This document shows, one piece after another, positions 40,754 through 49,434 of a stretch of 64,000 nucleotides of DNA. The position numbers were made by a program, and so were the translations under genes. Source of the DNA: Cytobacillus firmus (lineage in GTDB: Bacteria > Bacillota > Bacilli > Bacillales > Cytobacillaceae). How positions within the stretch are numbered: position 1 is the first letter of the stretch; each line of letters opens with the position of its first letter. The DNA is taken from contig NZ_CP098323.1 of the NCBI RefSeq assembly GCF_023657595.1, positions 2,442,001 through 2,506,000 on the forward strand, given 5' to 3'. The notes under the pieces are model-generated. The model did no database searches. It had not been told where the DNA came from and worked only from the letters and a program-made list of their open reading frames with translations.

Positions 40754-41749
40754 TTACTTCATATCTTTTAAAAGAGTACCGTAAGTATCAATCAGATTTT
40801 CAAATTCAGCATTATAGTCCTCCGCATTTAACCAGCCATCACGCAGATGCAAGTAACTTGCTTTTTCATATTCTTTATAACCTGCCTGGTCTTTTGCCTC
40901 TTTAAGCGCATTTTCCAGCACCTCTATTATTTCAGGAGGCGTATCCGCATGAACCATGAATCCCCTTCCCTGGCCATCCGTTACATCGATTCCCATCTCA
41001 GTTGAAATTGGAACATCTTCAAAACCTTCCACCTTTTCTTCGGTAAATGCAATAAGCATCTTGATATCTCCGCTCTCCAGCTGGGCAATGGAAGGTCCCG
41101 GCTCCTCTGCAATTACATCAATATGTCCACCGAGAAGGGCTGCTGTCATTTCCCCGGAACCTTCAAAAGAGATATAATTGAATTTGGTTCCAGTTGCTTT
41201 TTCAAATTGTTTGATCACCAGTTCATCAAAGCCTGCAGAACCTGTACCGCCAATCGTTATTTCTCCAGGCTTTTCTTTCGCCTGCGCAATTAAGTCTTCG
41301 ATGTCTTTAAACTTCCCGTCGCTTTTAACTTGAAGCGTCATGGTGTCATTTTGAACCCTGCCAACCGCAGTTAATTTGCTCAAGTCATTTTTTTCAGCAC
41401 CTGCCGCAATATTTACCGGGTGATTGGATGTAGCAGACCATATTGTGTAGCCATCAGCCGGCTGTCTTGCTACATGGTCAGCAGAGTTGATCCCAGATGC
41501 TCCAGGCATGTTCACAACATTAATATTCACGCCTAGTATGTCTTTAAGCTCTTTGGCTATGGCTCTTGCAAAATTATCACTGCCTCCGCCTGCACCAAAT
41601 CCTACAACAATTTCAATTTGCCTTTCAGGATAATTACTGCCGCTTTTCTTTTCTTCCGAGCTTGCTTCTTGAGGTGAAGAACTACATGCCTGCAAAATGA
41701 ATACTAATGCAATTACAAGAGACAAAAACGAAAACCTCTTTAATTTCAT
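40754..41749 (-). CDS. Second TctC solute-binding lipoprotein
   Basis: A 331-residue receptor very like the TctC at 36532-37521, with lipobox LQAC (Cys near 22), the block YPERQIEIVVGFGAGGGSDNFARAIAKELKDILGVNINVVNMPGASG and HLRDGWLNAEDY. It has no TctA or TctB of its own and could share the nearby TctAB. A sigma-54 promoter about 170 bases upstream, of the same type as that of the aminotransferase, ties it to the glycolate/glyoxylate regulon. It may feed a different ligand into the same carrier. Confidence 0.88.
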   Translation of the reverse strand: MKLKRFSFLSLVIALVFILQACSSSPQEASSEEKKSGSNYPERQIEIVVGFGAGGGSDNFARAIAKELKDILGVNINVVNMPGASGINSADHVARQPADGYTIWSATSNHPVNIAAGAEKNDLSKLTAVGRVQNDTMTLQVKSDGKFKDIEDLIAQAKEKPGEITIGGTGSAGFDELVIKQFEKATGTKFNYISFEGSGEMTAALLGGHIDVIAEEPGPSIAQLESGDIKMLIAFTEEKVEGFEDVPISTEMGIDVTDGQGRGFMVHADTPPEIIEVLENALKEAKDQAGYKEYEKASYLHLRDGWLNAEDYNAEFENLIDTYGTLLKDMK

Positions 41750-41918
41750 CTTAATTTTCCCCCATATTAAGAAAAATTTTAAAATTTCTGAAAATTAATC
41801 TTACTAGTAAGTATTCACTTTTACACAACAAATAGGTTATGGAACCCTTCCTATTCTCTTACACCGCTGCAGCAGTATTGTCACCCCCCTGTATGTGTCA
41901 TGTTTCATATTTCAAAGA

Positions 41919-41933
41919 TGCAATTTTTGTGCC
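41919..41933 (-). promoter_or_regulatory. Sigma-54 promoter upstream of orphan tctC
   Basis: GGCACAAAAATTGCA on the minus strand matches the -24/-12 consensus (TGGCAC-N5-TTGCW) with exact 12-bp GG-to-GC spacing. Start point would be near 41908, giving a leader of about 160 bases. The stretch 41750-42124 otherwise holds no gene. Confidence 0.75.
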
Positions 41934-42077
41934 GAATGGCTAAAAATGCACTAAGAAATTGTGAAATTTTCTCTTTAAACCAATTGAATGTAAGCCTTTT
42001 CAAAGAAACTCGTACATACATTGTTTTATTTGGTTTGGAACACCATTACATTTTGAATAGTGGTTCATTTGTTTTTA

Positions 42078-42125
42078 GTTCTATTTTGAAACAAAATATC
42101 CATCTATCCCGTTCCATTTTGAAAC
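42078..42125 (-). promoter_or_regulatory. Paired upstream activator sites
   Basis: GTTTCAAAATGGAAC (42111-42125) and GTTTCAAAATAGAAC (42078-42092) are two copies of GTTYC-N5-GRAAC, 33 bp apart (three helical turns) and 150-200 bases upstream of the sigma-54 promoter. The first one overlaps the glcF stop codon. They are likely binding sites of the sigma-54 activator encoded at 44948-46846. Confidence 0.65.
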
Positions 42126-43480
42126 TATTTATTTGCAGCTTCAGCTTCTGCCCTTTCAATGGAATCCATCAGGTAGTCAACCACATGTTTTGTTTCAATC
42201 TCTTCTTCCATGCCTTCCCGGTAAACACCAAGTTTCATTTGAAGATAGCACCCTGGATTGGCTGTAATTAGCACAGCTGATTCAGTTTCTTTCACCTTCT
42301 TCATTTTTTTATCCAATATTTCATTAGCAAGCTTCGGCTGCAATAAATTATAAATACCGGCAGAACCGCAGCAATATTTTTTCTCAGGAAGCTCTACATA
42401 TTCCGAGTTCGGAATTTGTTTAACCAATTTCGCAGGTGCATCCTTAACTTTCATCACATATTGCAGATGGCAGGAAGGCTGATAGGTTACTCTTTCTCCT
42501 CTTCCTGACACGGCAGGCATTTCACCTTTTTCATAAATGATTTCACTGATATCTTTTATTTTGGCGGAGAAGGTTTTTGCCCGTTCCAGCCAATCTGGAT
42601 CATCACGAAACAAGTCTGCATATTCAGCAAGTGCAGCACCGCAGCCGCCCGCATTTGTAATAATATAGTCCACAGCTGCTTCTTCAAAAGCCTGTATATT
42701 CGCCTTTGCCAATTCGATGGTTTTGTCTTTTTTCCCGCTATGATGATGCAGGGCTCCGCAGCACATCTGAGCTCTGGGAGTGACAACATCAAACCCGGCC
42801 TTTGACAGCAGTTTAATAGAATTATCATTGGTTTCTCTGAACATAACATCCATGATGCATCCATGGAAAAAGGCTACACGTCCTTTGGCCTTCTTTTCTT
42901 CATATGCGCTTGGTGTAAACTCCTGATGATATTTACGCTTTGAAGGAGGCAAAATCGCAGGTGTAATTCGTTCCATCTGGCTCATCTGTTCAGGGAAAAA
43001 TTTTAATATGCCCAGCCCCCTTGTAAGGGATTGAAGTCCGCTTTTTTGATAAAACCAAAGTAGATTGCCCACCGAATTAAGCCTTTTTTGATTCGCGAGA
43101 ATATGATCAAAAAAGTAGTCCTTAAAAGTGCGTGCCGTATAGGCTTGTTTTTTAATATCCGTTTGAACAGGCGGCGCAGCCTGCACAGGTGTTTCAACAG
43201 CTGCTGCTATTCGCTCCTTGGCGAGCATGACAATATCCGGGACCTGAACATCTATAGGGCATGCATCCACACATGCAGAGCAAAGCAGGCATCGATCCAG
43301 CTGATCTTTAATCTCCTGGTTTACAGGAATATCTCCTTCAAGCAGACTCCTTGCCATTAATACTCTTCCCCTTGGGCCGTCAGCTTCCCTTCCCGTGATA
43401 TTTAATGTTGGGCATACATTGCGGCAGGCTCCGCATCGCACACACGTTCGCATAGATTCTTCCGCGGTAAGAAGTTTCAA
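42125..43480 (-). CDS. glcF: Glycolate oxidase iron-sulfur subunit
   Basis: A 451-residue GlcF/YsfD-type protein. Two ferredoxin-type [4Fe-4S] sites at the N-terminus (CVRCGACRNVCP at 13-24 and CLLCSACVDACP near 63-74) and two CCG heterodisulfide-type domains (CCGALHHHSGK and CCGSAGIYN) follow. With GlcD it oxidises glycolate to glyoxylate, passing electrons to the respiratory chain. It is 18 bases after glcD and ends the regulator-glcD-glcF operon. No GlcE is present, as in B. subtilis YsfCD. Confidence 0.92.
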   Translation of the reverse strand: MKLLTAEESMRTCVRCGACRNVCPTLNITGREADGPRGRVLMARSLLEGDIPVNQEIKDQLDRCLLCSACVDACPIDVQVPDIVMLAKERIAAAVETPVQAAPPVQTDIKKQAYTARTFKDYFFDHILANQKRLNSVGNLLWFYQKSGLQSLTRGLGILKFFPEQMSQMERITPAILPPSKRKYHQEFTPSAYEEKKAKGRVAFFHGCIMDVMFRETNDNSIKLLSKAGFDVVTPRAQMCCGALHHHSGKKDKTIELAKANIQAFEEAAVDYIITNAGGCGAALAEYADLFRDDPDWLERAKTFSAKIKDISEIIYEKGEMPAVSGRGERVTYQPSCHLQYVMKVKDAPAKLVKQIPNSEYVELPEKKYCCGSAGIYNLLQPKLANEILDKKMKKVKETESAVLITANPGCYLQMKLGVYREGMEEEIETKHVVDYLMDSIERAEAEAANK

Positions 43481-43498
43481 CTACTCGTCACCTCCATC

Positions 43499-44935
43499 CT
43501 AGTTTGGCAGTGCCATTTTGCCTGGATTCAATATATTGTTTGGATCCAGAGTCCGTTTAATCGCCCTCATTACTTCCATTGCGGGTCCGTGTTCAACATC
43601 CATATACTTTGCCCTGACAATTCCTACTCCATGTTCCGCTGTCGTTGTTCCTTCCATTTTGATTGCAAGCTCATGGATATCGTCGATCATTTTTTGCACA
43701 TTTTCCATTTCAATTTGATTATTCATATTAACTACTGGACCTGTGTGCATATTCCCATCGCCCACATGGCCATATATTCCGCAGATGATGTCATATCGAT
43801 CAGCAATATTATGAATTTCCCGCAAAGTTTCCGGAAGCCTTGAAATTGGCACACATATATCTTCTCCGCCATATACCCTGAACCCGCCATGTTTTAATAG
43901 GCCGACAGCGGCACCAACAAGCTTTCTGGCCTGCCAGAGCTTTTCGCATTCCTCCGGTTCATCGCTAAACTTTATATAATTTGTATACTTTTCAACCACA
44001 GTTTTTAATCGGTTAACTTGTGAGGTAACCTCCTCCTTGGCTCCATCCACTTCAAACACGAGAATAGCTTCATTATCCAGCGGAAGACGAAGCTCGGGCT
44101 TCATCATATTGACAGCTTTTGTACAGTTAAAGTCCATAATTTCGATGGCAGATGGCTGCAGGCCAGAAGAGAAAACGGCATTAACAGCCTCACCGGCTTC
44201 TTCCAGCCGTTCAAATGAACATAAAACAATCCCTCTTGTAACTGGCAGAGGCAATAATTTCAGGCGAAGACGGGTGATAATACCAAGGGTTCCCTCAGAT
44301 CCTATCATTAAATGAGCGAGATCATAGCCAGAAACCGACTTAAGTGCTTTCGATTTAGCTCCGCCAGTAACAATTACTTCACCAGTAGGGAGCACAACTT
44401 CCATGCCGAGTACATAATGGCGGGTGACTCCATATTTGACTGCCCTTAGACCGCTCGAATTGTTCGATACCATTCCTCCAACTGTGCACATATTTGCGCT
44501 GCCAGGATCAGGCGGAAACCTCAATCCATAAGGTTTTAAAGCCTCATTTAGATCATTTTGGATTACACCTGGCTCTATAATGACCTGCATATTCCGATGG
44601 TCAATATCCAGGATTCGGTTCATTTTTGATAAATCCATCATGATGCCGCCTTTAACCGGAACAGCTCCGCCTGTCTGGCCAGTTGCTGCTCCTCTTGGAT
44701 ATAAAGGGATGCTGTATTTATTGGCAAGCTTAACACAAGAACTTACCTCTTCAGTGGATAAGGCAATCACAGCCACTTGAGGCTGTTTTGGACTAATCTG
44801 TGTTTCAAAGGAAGCATCATAAGAATATGTCATCATGTCGGTGTTATTGGTTAAAATCCGGTCTTCTCCGAAGATATCCCTTAATTGAGATATGATGTTT
44901 TCATCCAACGGAGGGGGCGCCTTTGTTTCATTCAT
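43499..44935 (-). CDS. glcD: Glycolate oxidase FAD-linked subunit
   Basis: A 478-residue FAD-dependent 2-hydroxyacid dehydrogenase (GlcD/YsfC type). The FAD_binding_4 domain shows PLYPRGAATGQTGGAVPVKGGIMMDLSKMN near 75-105 and GSANMCTVGGMVSNNSSGLRAVKYGVTRHYV near 140-170. The C-terminal oxidase domain ends with GHVGDGNMHTG and TTAEHGVGIVRAKYM, carrying substrate-binding histidines. D-lactate dehydrogenases look similar, but the pairing with GlcF and a nearby glyoxylate aminotransferase favours glycolate. It is 12 bases after the activator gene. Confidence 0.92.
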   Translation of the reverse strand: MNETKAPPPLDENIISQLRDIFGEDRILTNNTDMMTYSYDASFETQISPKQPQVAVIALSTEEVSSCVKLANKYSIPLYPRGAATGQTGGAVPVKGGIMMDLSKMNRILDIDHRNMQVIIEPGVIQNDLNEALKPYGLRFPPDPGSANMCTVGGMVSNNSSGLRAVKYGVTRHYVLGMEVVLPTGEVIVTGGAKSKALKSVSGYDLAHLMIGSEGTLGIITRLRLKLLPLPVTRGIVLCSFERLEEAGEAVNAVFSSGLQPSAIEIMDFNCTKAVNMMKPELRLPLDNEAILVFEVDGAKEEVTSQVNRLKTVVEKYTNYIKFSDEPEECEKLWQARKLVGAAVGLLKHGGFRVYGGEDICVPISRLPETLREIHNIADRYDIICGIYGHVGDGNMHTGPVVNMNNQIEMENVQKMIDDIHELAIKMEGTTTAEHGVGIVRAKYMDVEHGPAMEVMRAIKRTLDPNNILNPGKMALPN

Positions 44936-44947
44936 TTTATCTCCTCC

Positions 44948-46846
44948 TCACATACTATTAATTTTTCGCCATAGGGTCGTCCTGCCGATCCCAAGTATCT
45001 TTGCCGCTTCTGTTTTATTGCCGTTTACCTGTTTGAGCACATTCAAAATATATTCTTTCTCAAGGTGATAAAGCTTTGTTTCATCACCTTCATCATCTTT
45101 TTCATGATGTGCCTTGAGTTCTTGCATACCTAGAAAGTCTTTTCCCCCAGCAGCTAAAACAGTATCAGAATCAATCACCTTATCGGGAGAAAGAATCATA
45201 GCTCTTTCAACAATGTTTCTGAGCTGACGGATATTTCCTGGCCAATGATAGTTTTGCAGGATTTTCATCGCATCAGCAGTAAATCCTCTAATATTTCTCC
45301 GGATTCCAGGCTCCAGTTCTTCTATAAAAAAATTGCATAACAGCGGTATATCAGCAATCCGTTCACGCAATGACGGGATAGGAATATCAAGGATATTAAG
45401 GCGATAGTACAAATCGGCCCGGAAACGTCCTTCTTCTACCATCTTTTCGAAATCCCGGTTTGAAGCAGCGATCACACGTATATTAATAGGGATGACCCTT
45501 TCATCTCCGAGCCGCATCACCTCTCCCTCCTGAAGGACCCTCAGAAGCTGAGCCTGAAGAGATTCAGCCAGTTCGCCGATTTCATCCAGGAAAATGGTCC
45601 CCTGGTGTGCTAATTCGAACAAACCCGTTTTCCCGCCCTTTTTAGCCCCGGTGAAGGCTCCTTCAACATACCCGAATAATTCGCTTTCCAGTAAGTTTTC
45701 AGGGATAGCTGCACAGTTCACTGCAACAAATGGCCCTTCCGACCGCTTGCTGAAGCTGTGGATCAAATGGGCAAACACCTCTTTTCCCACACCCGTTTCC
45801 CCTGTAAGGAGAATGGTCGAATCCACTTGTGAGTACTTCTTCACCTTTTGAATCGCTTTTTTGTACATGTCACTCTCACCGACGATATTATGTAAACTAT
45901 ATTTCGTTACATGGCCCCGGTGAAGCAGCTTTTTGCGGATCTCCTGTTCCTGCTGCTGAATTCTATTAATCTCCTGAAATGTACAGACTGCTCCAAGCAC
46001 CTTTTGCTCGTGCCGAATGGGAATTCGGTTTGCGACTACTTTCACCCCATTTTCATCCTGGATGCGGTTCAGCTCTTCCTTGCCAGTCGAAAGAACTTTG
46101 CTCATTCGCGAATGCACGAGAATATCATCTATGGACTTGCCGATTACTGAATCATAGGGAAGGTTTAGTATGCTGTAGACGGAAGGATTGCAAACTGTGA
46201 TCACCCCTTTTTCATCCACTGCTATCACACCATCTGCAATAAAATCAAGAATTGCCTGAAGTTCCTTTGTTCTTTTTATTTCTGAGCGCCTCACATTGAT
46301 TAGGCTTCTTGCCTCGTTGATTGCCTGAATGACCGATTCCACACCGGACGTTAATATGACTGTTCTAATCGTTTCTTTTTTTACTTTGTTGGTAAAAATG
46401 CTTTTGCCTATCAGCACATCTATTTGTTTTTTGCAGAGTGACTCCACAGCTGCTTCAGCTTCCTCCGGCATTGATACACAGTGCTTTTCAATCGATAAGC
46501 CCAGCACAGATTCAATTGTTTCGATTCCCTGTAAGATTTCTTCGTTGTCTGCAATCCCAATTTTTTCTCCGAGCTTCTGTGCTTCCTTGATTGTTCGAAG
46601 CAAGTCATATCCAGTTATGGGAATCTGTACAACAGGTAAATTGATGTCAGATTCTAACAGCTTTAATCCCAAGGTCCCTCTGCTAATGATTACTTCTGTA
46701 CCGTTTTTTTCAAATTCCTTTGCCGCTTCGACCGCATTCCGAAAACTCACTTTCTTTACTGTAACTTCTTCTCCTGTTTTTTTCGCGGCTTCCCTTGAAA
46801 CCTGTATCAGCCCGTCAATTGGAGTCAGAATTGCAATTTCAGACAT
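44948..46846 (-). CDS. Sigma-54 activator with PrpR-type sensor and PAS domain
   Basis: A 632-residue enhancer-binding protein. Residues 1-170 match the PrpR_N/propionate activator sensor. A PAS domain follows at about 195-300 (LDFIADGVIAVDEKGVITVCNPSV). The AAA+ domain has Walker A LTGETGVGKE near 351, the sigma-54 contact ELFGYVEGAFTGAKKGG, Walker B TIFLDEIGE and the arginine-finger region. A Fis-type helix-turn-helix ends the protein (NGNKTEAAKILGIGRTTLWRKINSM). ATG at 46846 has GAGGTG five bases upstream. It is co-transcribed with glcD-glcF. It should act with RpoN (SigL) on the two -24/-12 promoters found nearby. Confidence 0.92.
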   Translation of the reverse strand: MSEIAILTPIDGLIQVSREAAKKTGEEVTVKKVSFRNAVEAAKEFEKNGTEVIISRGTLGLKLLESDINLPVVQIPITGYDLLRTIKEAQKLGEKIGIADNEEILQGIETIESVLGLSIEKHCVSMPEEAEAAVESLCKKQIDVLIGKSIFTNKVKKETIRTVILTSGVESVIQAINEARSLINVRRSEIKRTKELQAILDFIADGVIAVDEKGVITVCNPSVYSILNLPYDSVIGKSIDDILVHSRMSKVLSTGKEELNRIQDENGVKVVANRIPIRHEQKVLGAVCTFQEINRIQQQEQEIRKKLLHRGHVTKYSLHNIVGESDMYKKAIQKVKKYSQVDSTILLTGETGVGKEVFAHLIHSFSKRSEGPFVAVNCAAIPENLLESELFGYVEGAFTGAKKGGKTGLFELAHQGTIFLDEIGELAESLQAQLLRVLQEGEVMRLGDERVIPINIRVIAASNRDFEKMVEEGRFRADLYYRLNILDIPIPSLRERIADIPLLCNFFIEELEPGIRRNIRGFTADAMKILQNYHWPGNIRQLRNIVERAMILSPDKVIDSDTVLAAGGKDFLGMQELKAHHEKDDEGDETKLYHLEKEYILNVLKQVNGNKTEAAKILGIGRTTLWRKINSM

Positions 46847-46964
46847 CACATCACCTCATATAGCTTTTTCTCTTGGACAATTTTAATTTTATTTTAAATT
46901 AATCTTAACAAATGCCAAGAGAAATTTCGGTGAATTTTCATAATCATCAGTTTTTTGGTCCTGG

Positions 46965-47648
46965 TTACAATTTTATTTTAATCGCGCTTTCAACCTGGCC
47001 CAATGGCCCTTCTGCCGAGATTAACCCAACTGCAGCGCCGGACAGCTGAAAAAAGTATGATAGATTCTTTCGATCCTGAATATTTAACTGATCTAGAACC
47101 ACTCCTCCTAAAATCACTGCATTGCCTATTAAGCTGTCATTAAATGAATCGAGCAGATAACTGCAGAGTGTTTCCCCGGTATATTGCTTACTTAATGGTC
47201 CGTTAATTTCAATATACATGGTGTCGGGTATAACCAGGCTAAATGATGAAGTTGCCAGACAATCCGCCATCGCAGCTGGTGAAATCACAATTGCGATGGC
47301 TCCGTTTCCTCCCATGCACTTAATTTGCTGGTCAATCCCCGCAAGTACTGTACCATTCTGCTTGAAGCCTTCTTTTCGAAAATAATCTTCAGGCTCACAA
47401 TCTATTAACTTGATGCCTTTTTCTTTACAGAATTTAAGGGTGGTTTCCTCTTCTGTTCCCGTAACTGAAAAGAAGGTTTTGGCTGGATTTGTCACTTTTT
47501 CATAGCCTTGGTTCCAATATGCTTTAAAGACAGAATGTGAACTTTTCCCGCTGATGAGTTTCCAATCCGGTGTCAATTCAATTTTATCTCCAGGAGAAAC
47601 TGAAGGAAGATTTGCCACTTCGGCGATTCGCTTTTCAATAATATTCAC
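46965..47648 (-). CDS. Truncated, catalytically stripped aconitase-family protein
   Basis: A 227-residue protein aligning by eye with domains 1-3 of LeuC/homoaconitase. GDKIELTPDWKLISGKSSHSVFKAYWNQG and YEKVTNPAK match the family N-terminus, and GNGAIAIVISPAAMADCLATSSFSLVIPDTMYIEINGPL matches the segment around [21 protein letters not shown] in LeuC. The GDSHTST block reads GIDQQIKCM, the substrate-base histidine region is changed, and the C-terminal half with all [4Fe-4S] cysteines is missing. It cannot be a normal hydratase. The reading frame is intact and has a family-like end, so it is not an obvious pseudogene. Lies 30 bases after the aminotransferase. Function unknown. Confidence 0.65.
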   Translation of the reverse strand: MNIIEKRIAEVANLPSVSPGDKIELTPDWKLISGKSSHSVFKAYWNQGYEKVTNPAKTFFSVTGTEEETTLKFCKEKGIKLIDCEPEDYFRKEGFKQNGTVLAGIDQQIKCMGGNGAIAIVISPAAMADCLATSSFSLVIPDTMYIEINGPLSKQYTGETLCSYLLDSFNDSLIGNAVILGGVVLDQLNIQDRKNLSYFFQLSGAAVGLISAEGPLGQVESAIKIKL

Positions 47649-47678
47649 TCTGGCTCACGTCTCCTTTGAACCAGTAAT

Positions 47679-48845
47679 TTAACAGTTCGGATTTTCGAGC
47701 CAATGCCGCTGTGCCGCAGAAACTCCAGCACCTAGTTCCACTTCGTATCCGGTCTTCTTTAAAGCAAGCTCCATCGCAGCAAACATTTTCAGCATGTCAG
47801 CAGCATCTGTATATCCCATATGTCCCAGGCGCAGAATCTGATTCTTCACCTTTCCGAGACCGCCACCCAATGCGATATGAAATTCTTCCCGCATCATCCT
47901 TCTGAATTCATCGGCATTTTTTAATTTTACAGCTGTCAGGGTTGGGCTGGCTGCCGAATCATCCACCAGCAATTCTAGACCTAATGCCCGCACTCCAGCT
48001 CTAGTCATATCCCGAAGTGCAGCATGCCTTTTGAATTCAGCTTCTATTCCTCCGCTTTTTTCTATCATATTGCAGGCTTCAAGAAGCCCGCAAACAAGTG
48101 ATATATTCGGTGTATAAGGTGTGCCGGCCCCTGATTCCAATCCTTTTTTATAGAGCTTAAGGTCAAAGTAAAAGGATGGGCACTGATGCTTATTCACAGT
48201 GTTCCAGGCTTTTTCACTTAATGTAATTAACGCAAGGCCAGGCGGCAGCATTAATGCTTTCTGACCTCCGGTTGCCACAATATCAATGCCCCATTCGTCC
48301 ATGTATAGAGGCGTGCCGACAATCGAGCTGACCGCATCAACGAGGAATATGGCATCTGATTCTTTTACAACTGCTGCAATCTCTTGAATGTTGTTGATTG
48401 CAGAGGTGGATGTTTCACAGTGTGTCGCAAAAACAGCTTTTGCCTCAGGATTTTCCTTCAATGCTTTTCTCACATCTTCAGGATCGACAATATTTCCCCA
48501 TTCAGCATCGACGCGGACGGTTTTGCAGCCGATATGGTCTGTAATTCCCTGAAGGTACTCACCAAAATAGCCGACTACACAAAGAATGATCGTATCGTTG
48601 GGACCAACCGTATTAATAATAGCTGTTTCAAGAGCGGATGCTCCGCTTGAGGTAAGTGGGATCACCAGGTTTTCAGTCTGGAATATCATTTTAGACTTTT
48701 CAGTCGTTTCCTGAAGTACATCCTGGAAGGCTGGATTCCGGTAATCCATCATGGGATGATCGAAACTCCTTAGCATGGCACGCTGTATTTCTTTTGGAAC
48801 CTGAACTGGTCCCGGCAATCTTAAATCCAATTTTTCTTCAAACAT
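47679..48845 (-). CDS. Class V aminotransferase, alanine-glyoxylate/serine-pyruvate type
   Basis: A 388-residue PLP enzyme of the AGXT/PucG group. LPGPVQVPKEIQRAMLRSFDHPMMDYRNPAF at the N-terminus is the family start. PLP-lysine is in VATGGQKALMLPPGLALI (near 205-222) and the aspartate that binds the PLP nitrogen is in FLVDAVSSIVGTPL. Beside glycolate oxidase it most likely aminates glyoxylate to glycine from alanine, serine or a ureide-pathway donor. First gene of its transcript, with a strong AAGGGGAGG site and a sigma-54 promoter 50 bases upstream. Confidence 0.88.
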   Translation of the reverse strand: MFEEKLDLRLPGPVQVPKEIQRAMLRSFDHPMMDYRNPAFQDVLQETTEKSKMIFQTENLVIPLTSSGASALETAIINTVGPNDTIILCVVGYFGEYLQGITDHIGCKTVRVDAEWGNIVDPEDVRKALKENPEAKAVFATHCETSTSAINNIQEIAAVVKESDAIFLVDAVSSIVGTPLYMDEWGIDIVATGGQKALMLPPGLALITLSEKAWNTVNKHQCPSFYFDLKLYKKGLESGAGTPYTPNISLVCGLLEACNMIEKSGGIEAEFKRHAALRDMTRAGVRALGLELLVDDSAASPTLTAVKLKNADEFRRMMREEFHIALGGGLGKVKNQILRLGHMGYTDAADMLKMFAAMELALKKTGYEVELGAGVSAAQRHWLENPNC

Positions 48846-48894
48846 AGCTTCCTCCCCTTATCGTTTCGATTTATATCTTGCTAATGAATTATTT

Positions 48895-48911
48895 TGCAAT
48901 TTTTGTGCCAA
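48895..48911 (-). promoter_or_regulatory. Sigma-54 promoter of the aminotransferase gene
   Basis: TTGGCACAAAAATTGCA on the minus strand is a perfect -24/-12 promoter. Its core, GGCACAAAAATTGCA, is identical to that upstream of the orphan tctC. Confidence 0.88.
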
Positions 48912-48961
48912 GGTTGATTGCCTTTTGTACAAAGGTTTTGTTGTTTGGGGAGTGTTTCAGT

Positions 48962-48976
48962 GTTTCGTTATGAAAC
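48962..48976 (-). promoter_or_regulatory. Upstream activator palindrome
   Basis: GTTTCGTTATGAAAC is a perfect GTTTC-N5-GAAAC inverted repeat about 50 bases upstream of the -24 element. Further GGAAC and GAAAC half sites follow at 48982-48998. Same pattern as the sites at 42078-42125. Confidence 0.65.
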
Positions 48977-49044
48977 GAAATGGAACAAATTGATGAAACA
49001 GATTGTGGCGGATAGCGGAAAGGTGTTGAATTGGGATTAGGAGT

Positions 49045-49354
49045 TATGAAGGCGGTTTTTTTGGCTGCTCGAGGTTGTTGGCTTTGTGAAGCCTTTTATG
49101 ACGACTATTTTCTTTTTTTGCCCGAGGTTTTGGGCTTTTTGGAGCCTCTATGACGACGGTTTCTTTGGCTGCCCTGGATTTTGGGTTTTATGAAGCTTCT
49201 ATGAGGACAATTCCTTTCCACTTCACTGGATTTTGGTCTTCATGAAGCCTTTATTGGCGACTATTTTCTTTGGCTTTCTGGATTTCGGGATTATGAGGCT
49301 TCTATGACAACGATTTTTGTTTTGATCCACTTGGTTTTTGGCTGCAAGTCGAGC
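49045..49354. repeat. Degenerate 51-52 bp tandem array
   Basis: The motif TATGANGNC (TATTGG in one copy) recurs at 49045, 49097, 49149, 49200, 49252 and 49303, a 51-52 bp period, about six units. Each ends with a TGAAGCTTC/CCT-like segment. The unit sequence is unrelated to that of the array at 27971-28566, but the period is the same. No reading frame runs through it. It fills most of the gap between the sigma-54 region and the IDEAL gene. Confidence 0.8.
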
Positions 49355-49374
49355 ATATGATTTTTCAAACAACA

Positions 49375-49413
49375 AAAGACAGCCCCGTTCTTTCGAACAG
49401 GCTGCCTTTTTAA
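49375..49413 (-). terminator. Terminator of the IDEAL gene
   Basis: AAAAGGCAGCCTGTTC and GAACGGGGCTGTCTTTT arms with a 4-nt loop, on the minus strand 21 bases after the stop. Confidence 0.8.
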
Positions 49414-49434
49414 CATAAGTATTATTTGCTTTGC

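Noticed and set aside
41900-42271. 123-residue plus-strand ORF over the region between orphan tctC and glcF
   Set aside because: It runs over the sigma-54 promoter and upstream sites and then antisense to glcF, has low-complexity composition and no ribosome binding site.
46850-46964. Sigma-54 promoter before the activator gene (TTGGCATTTGTTAAG)
   Set aside because: The -24-like GGCAT has no GC at the -12 position, so it does not fit.
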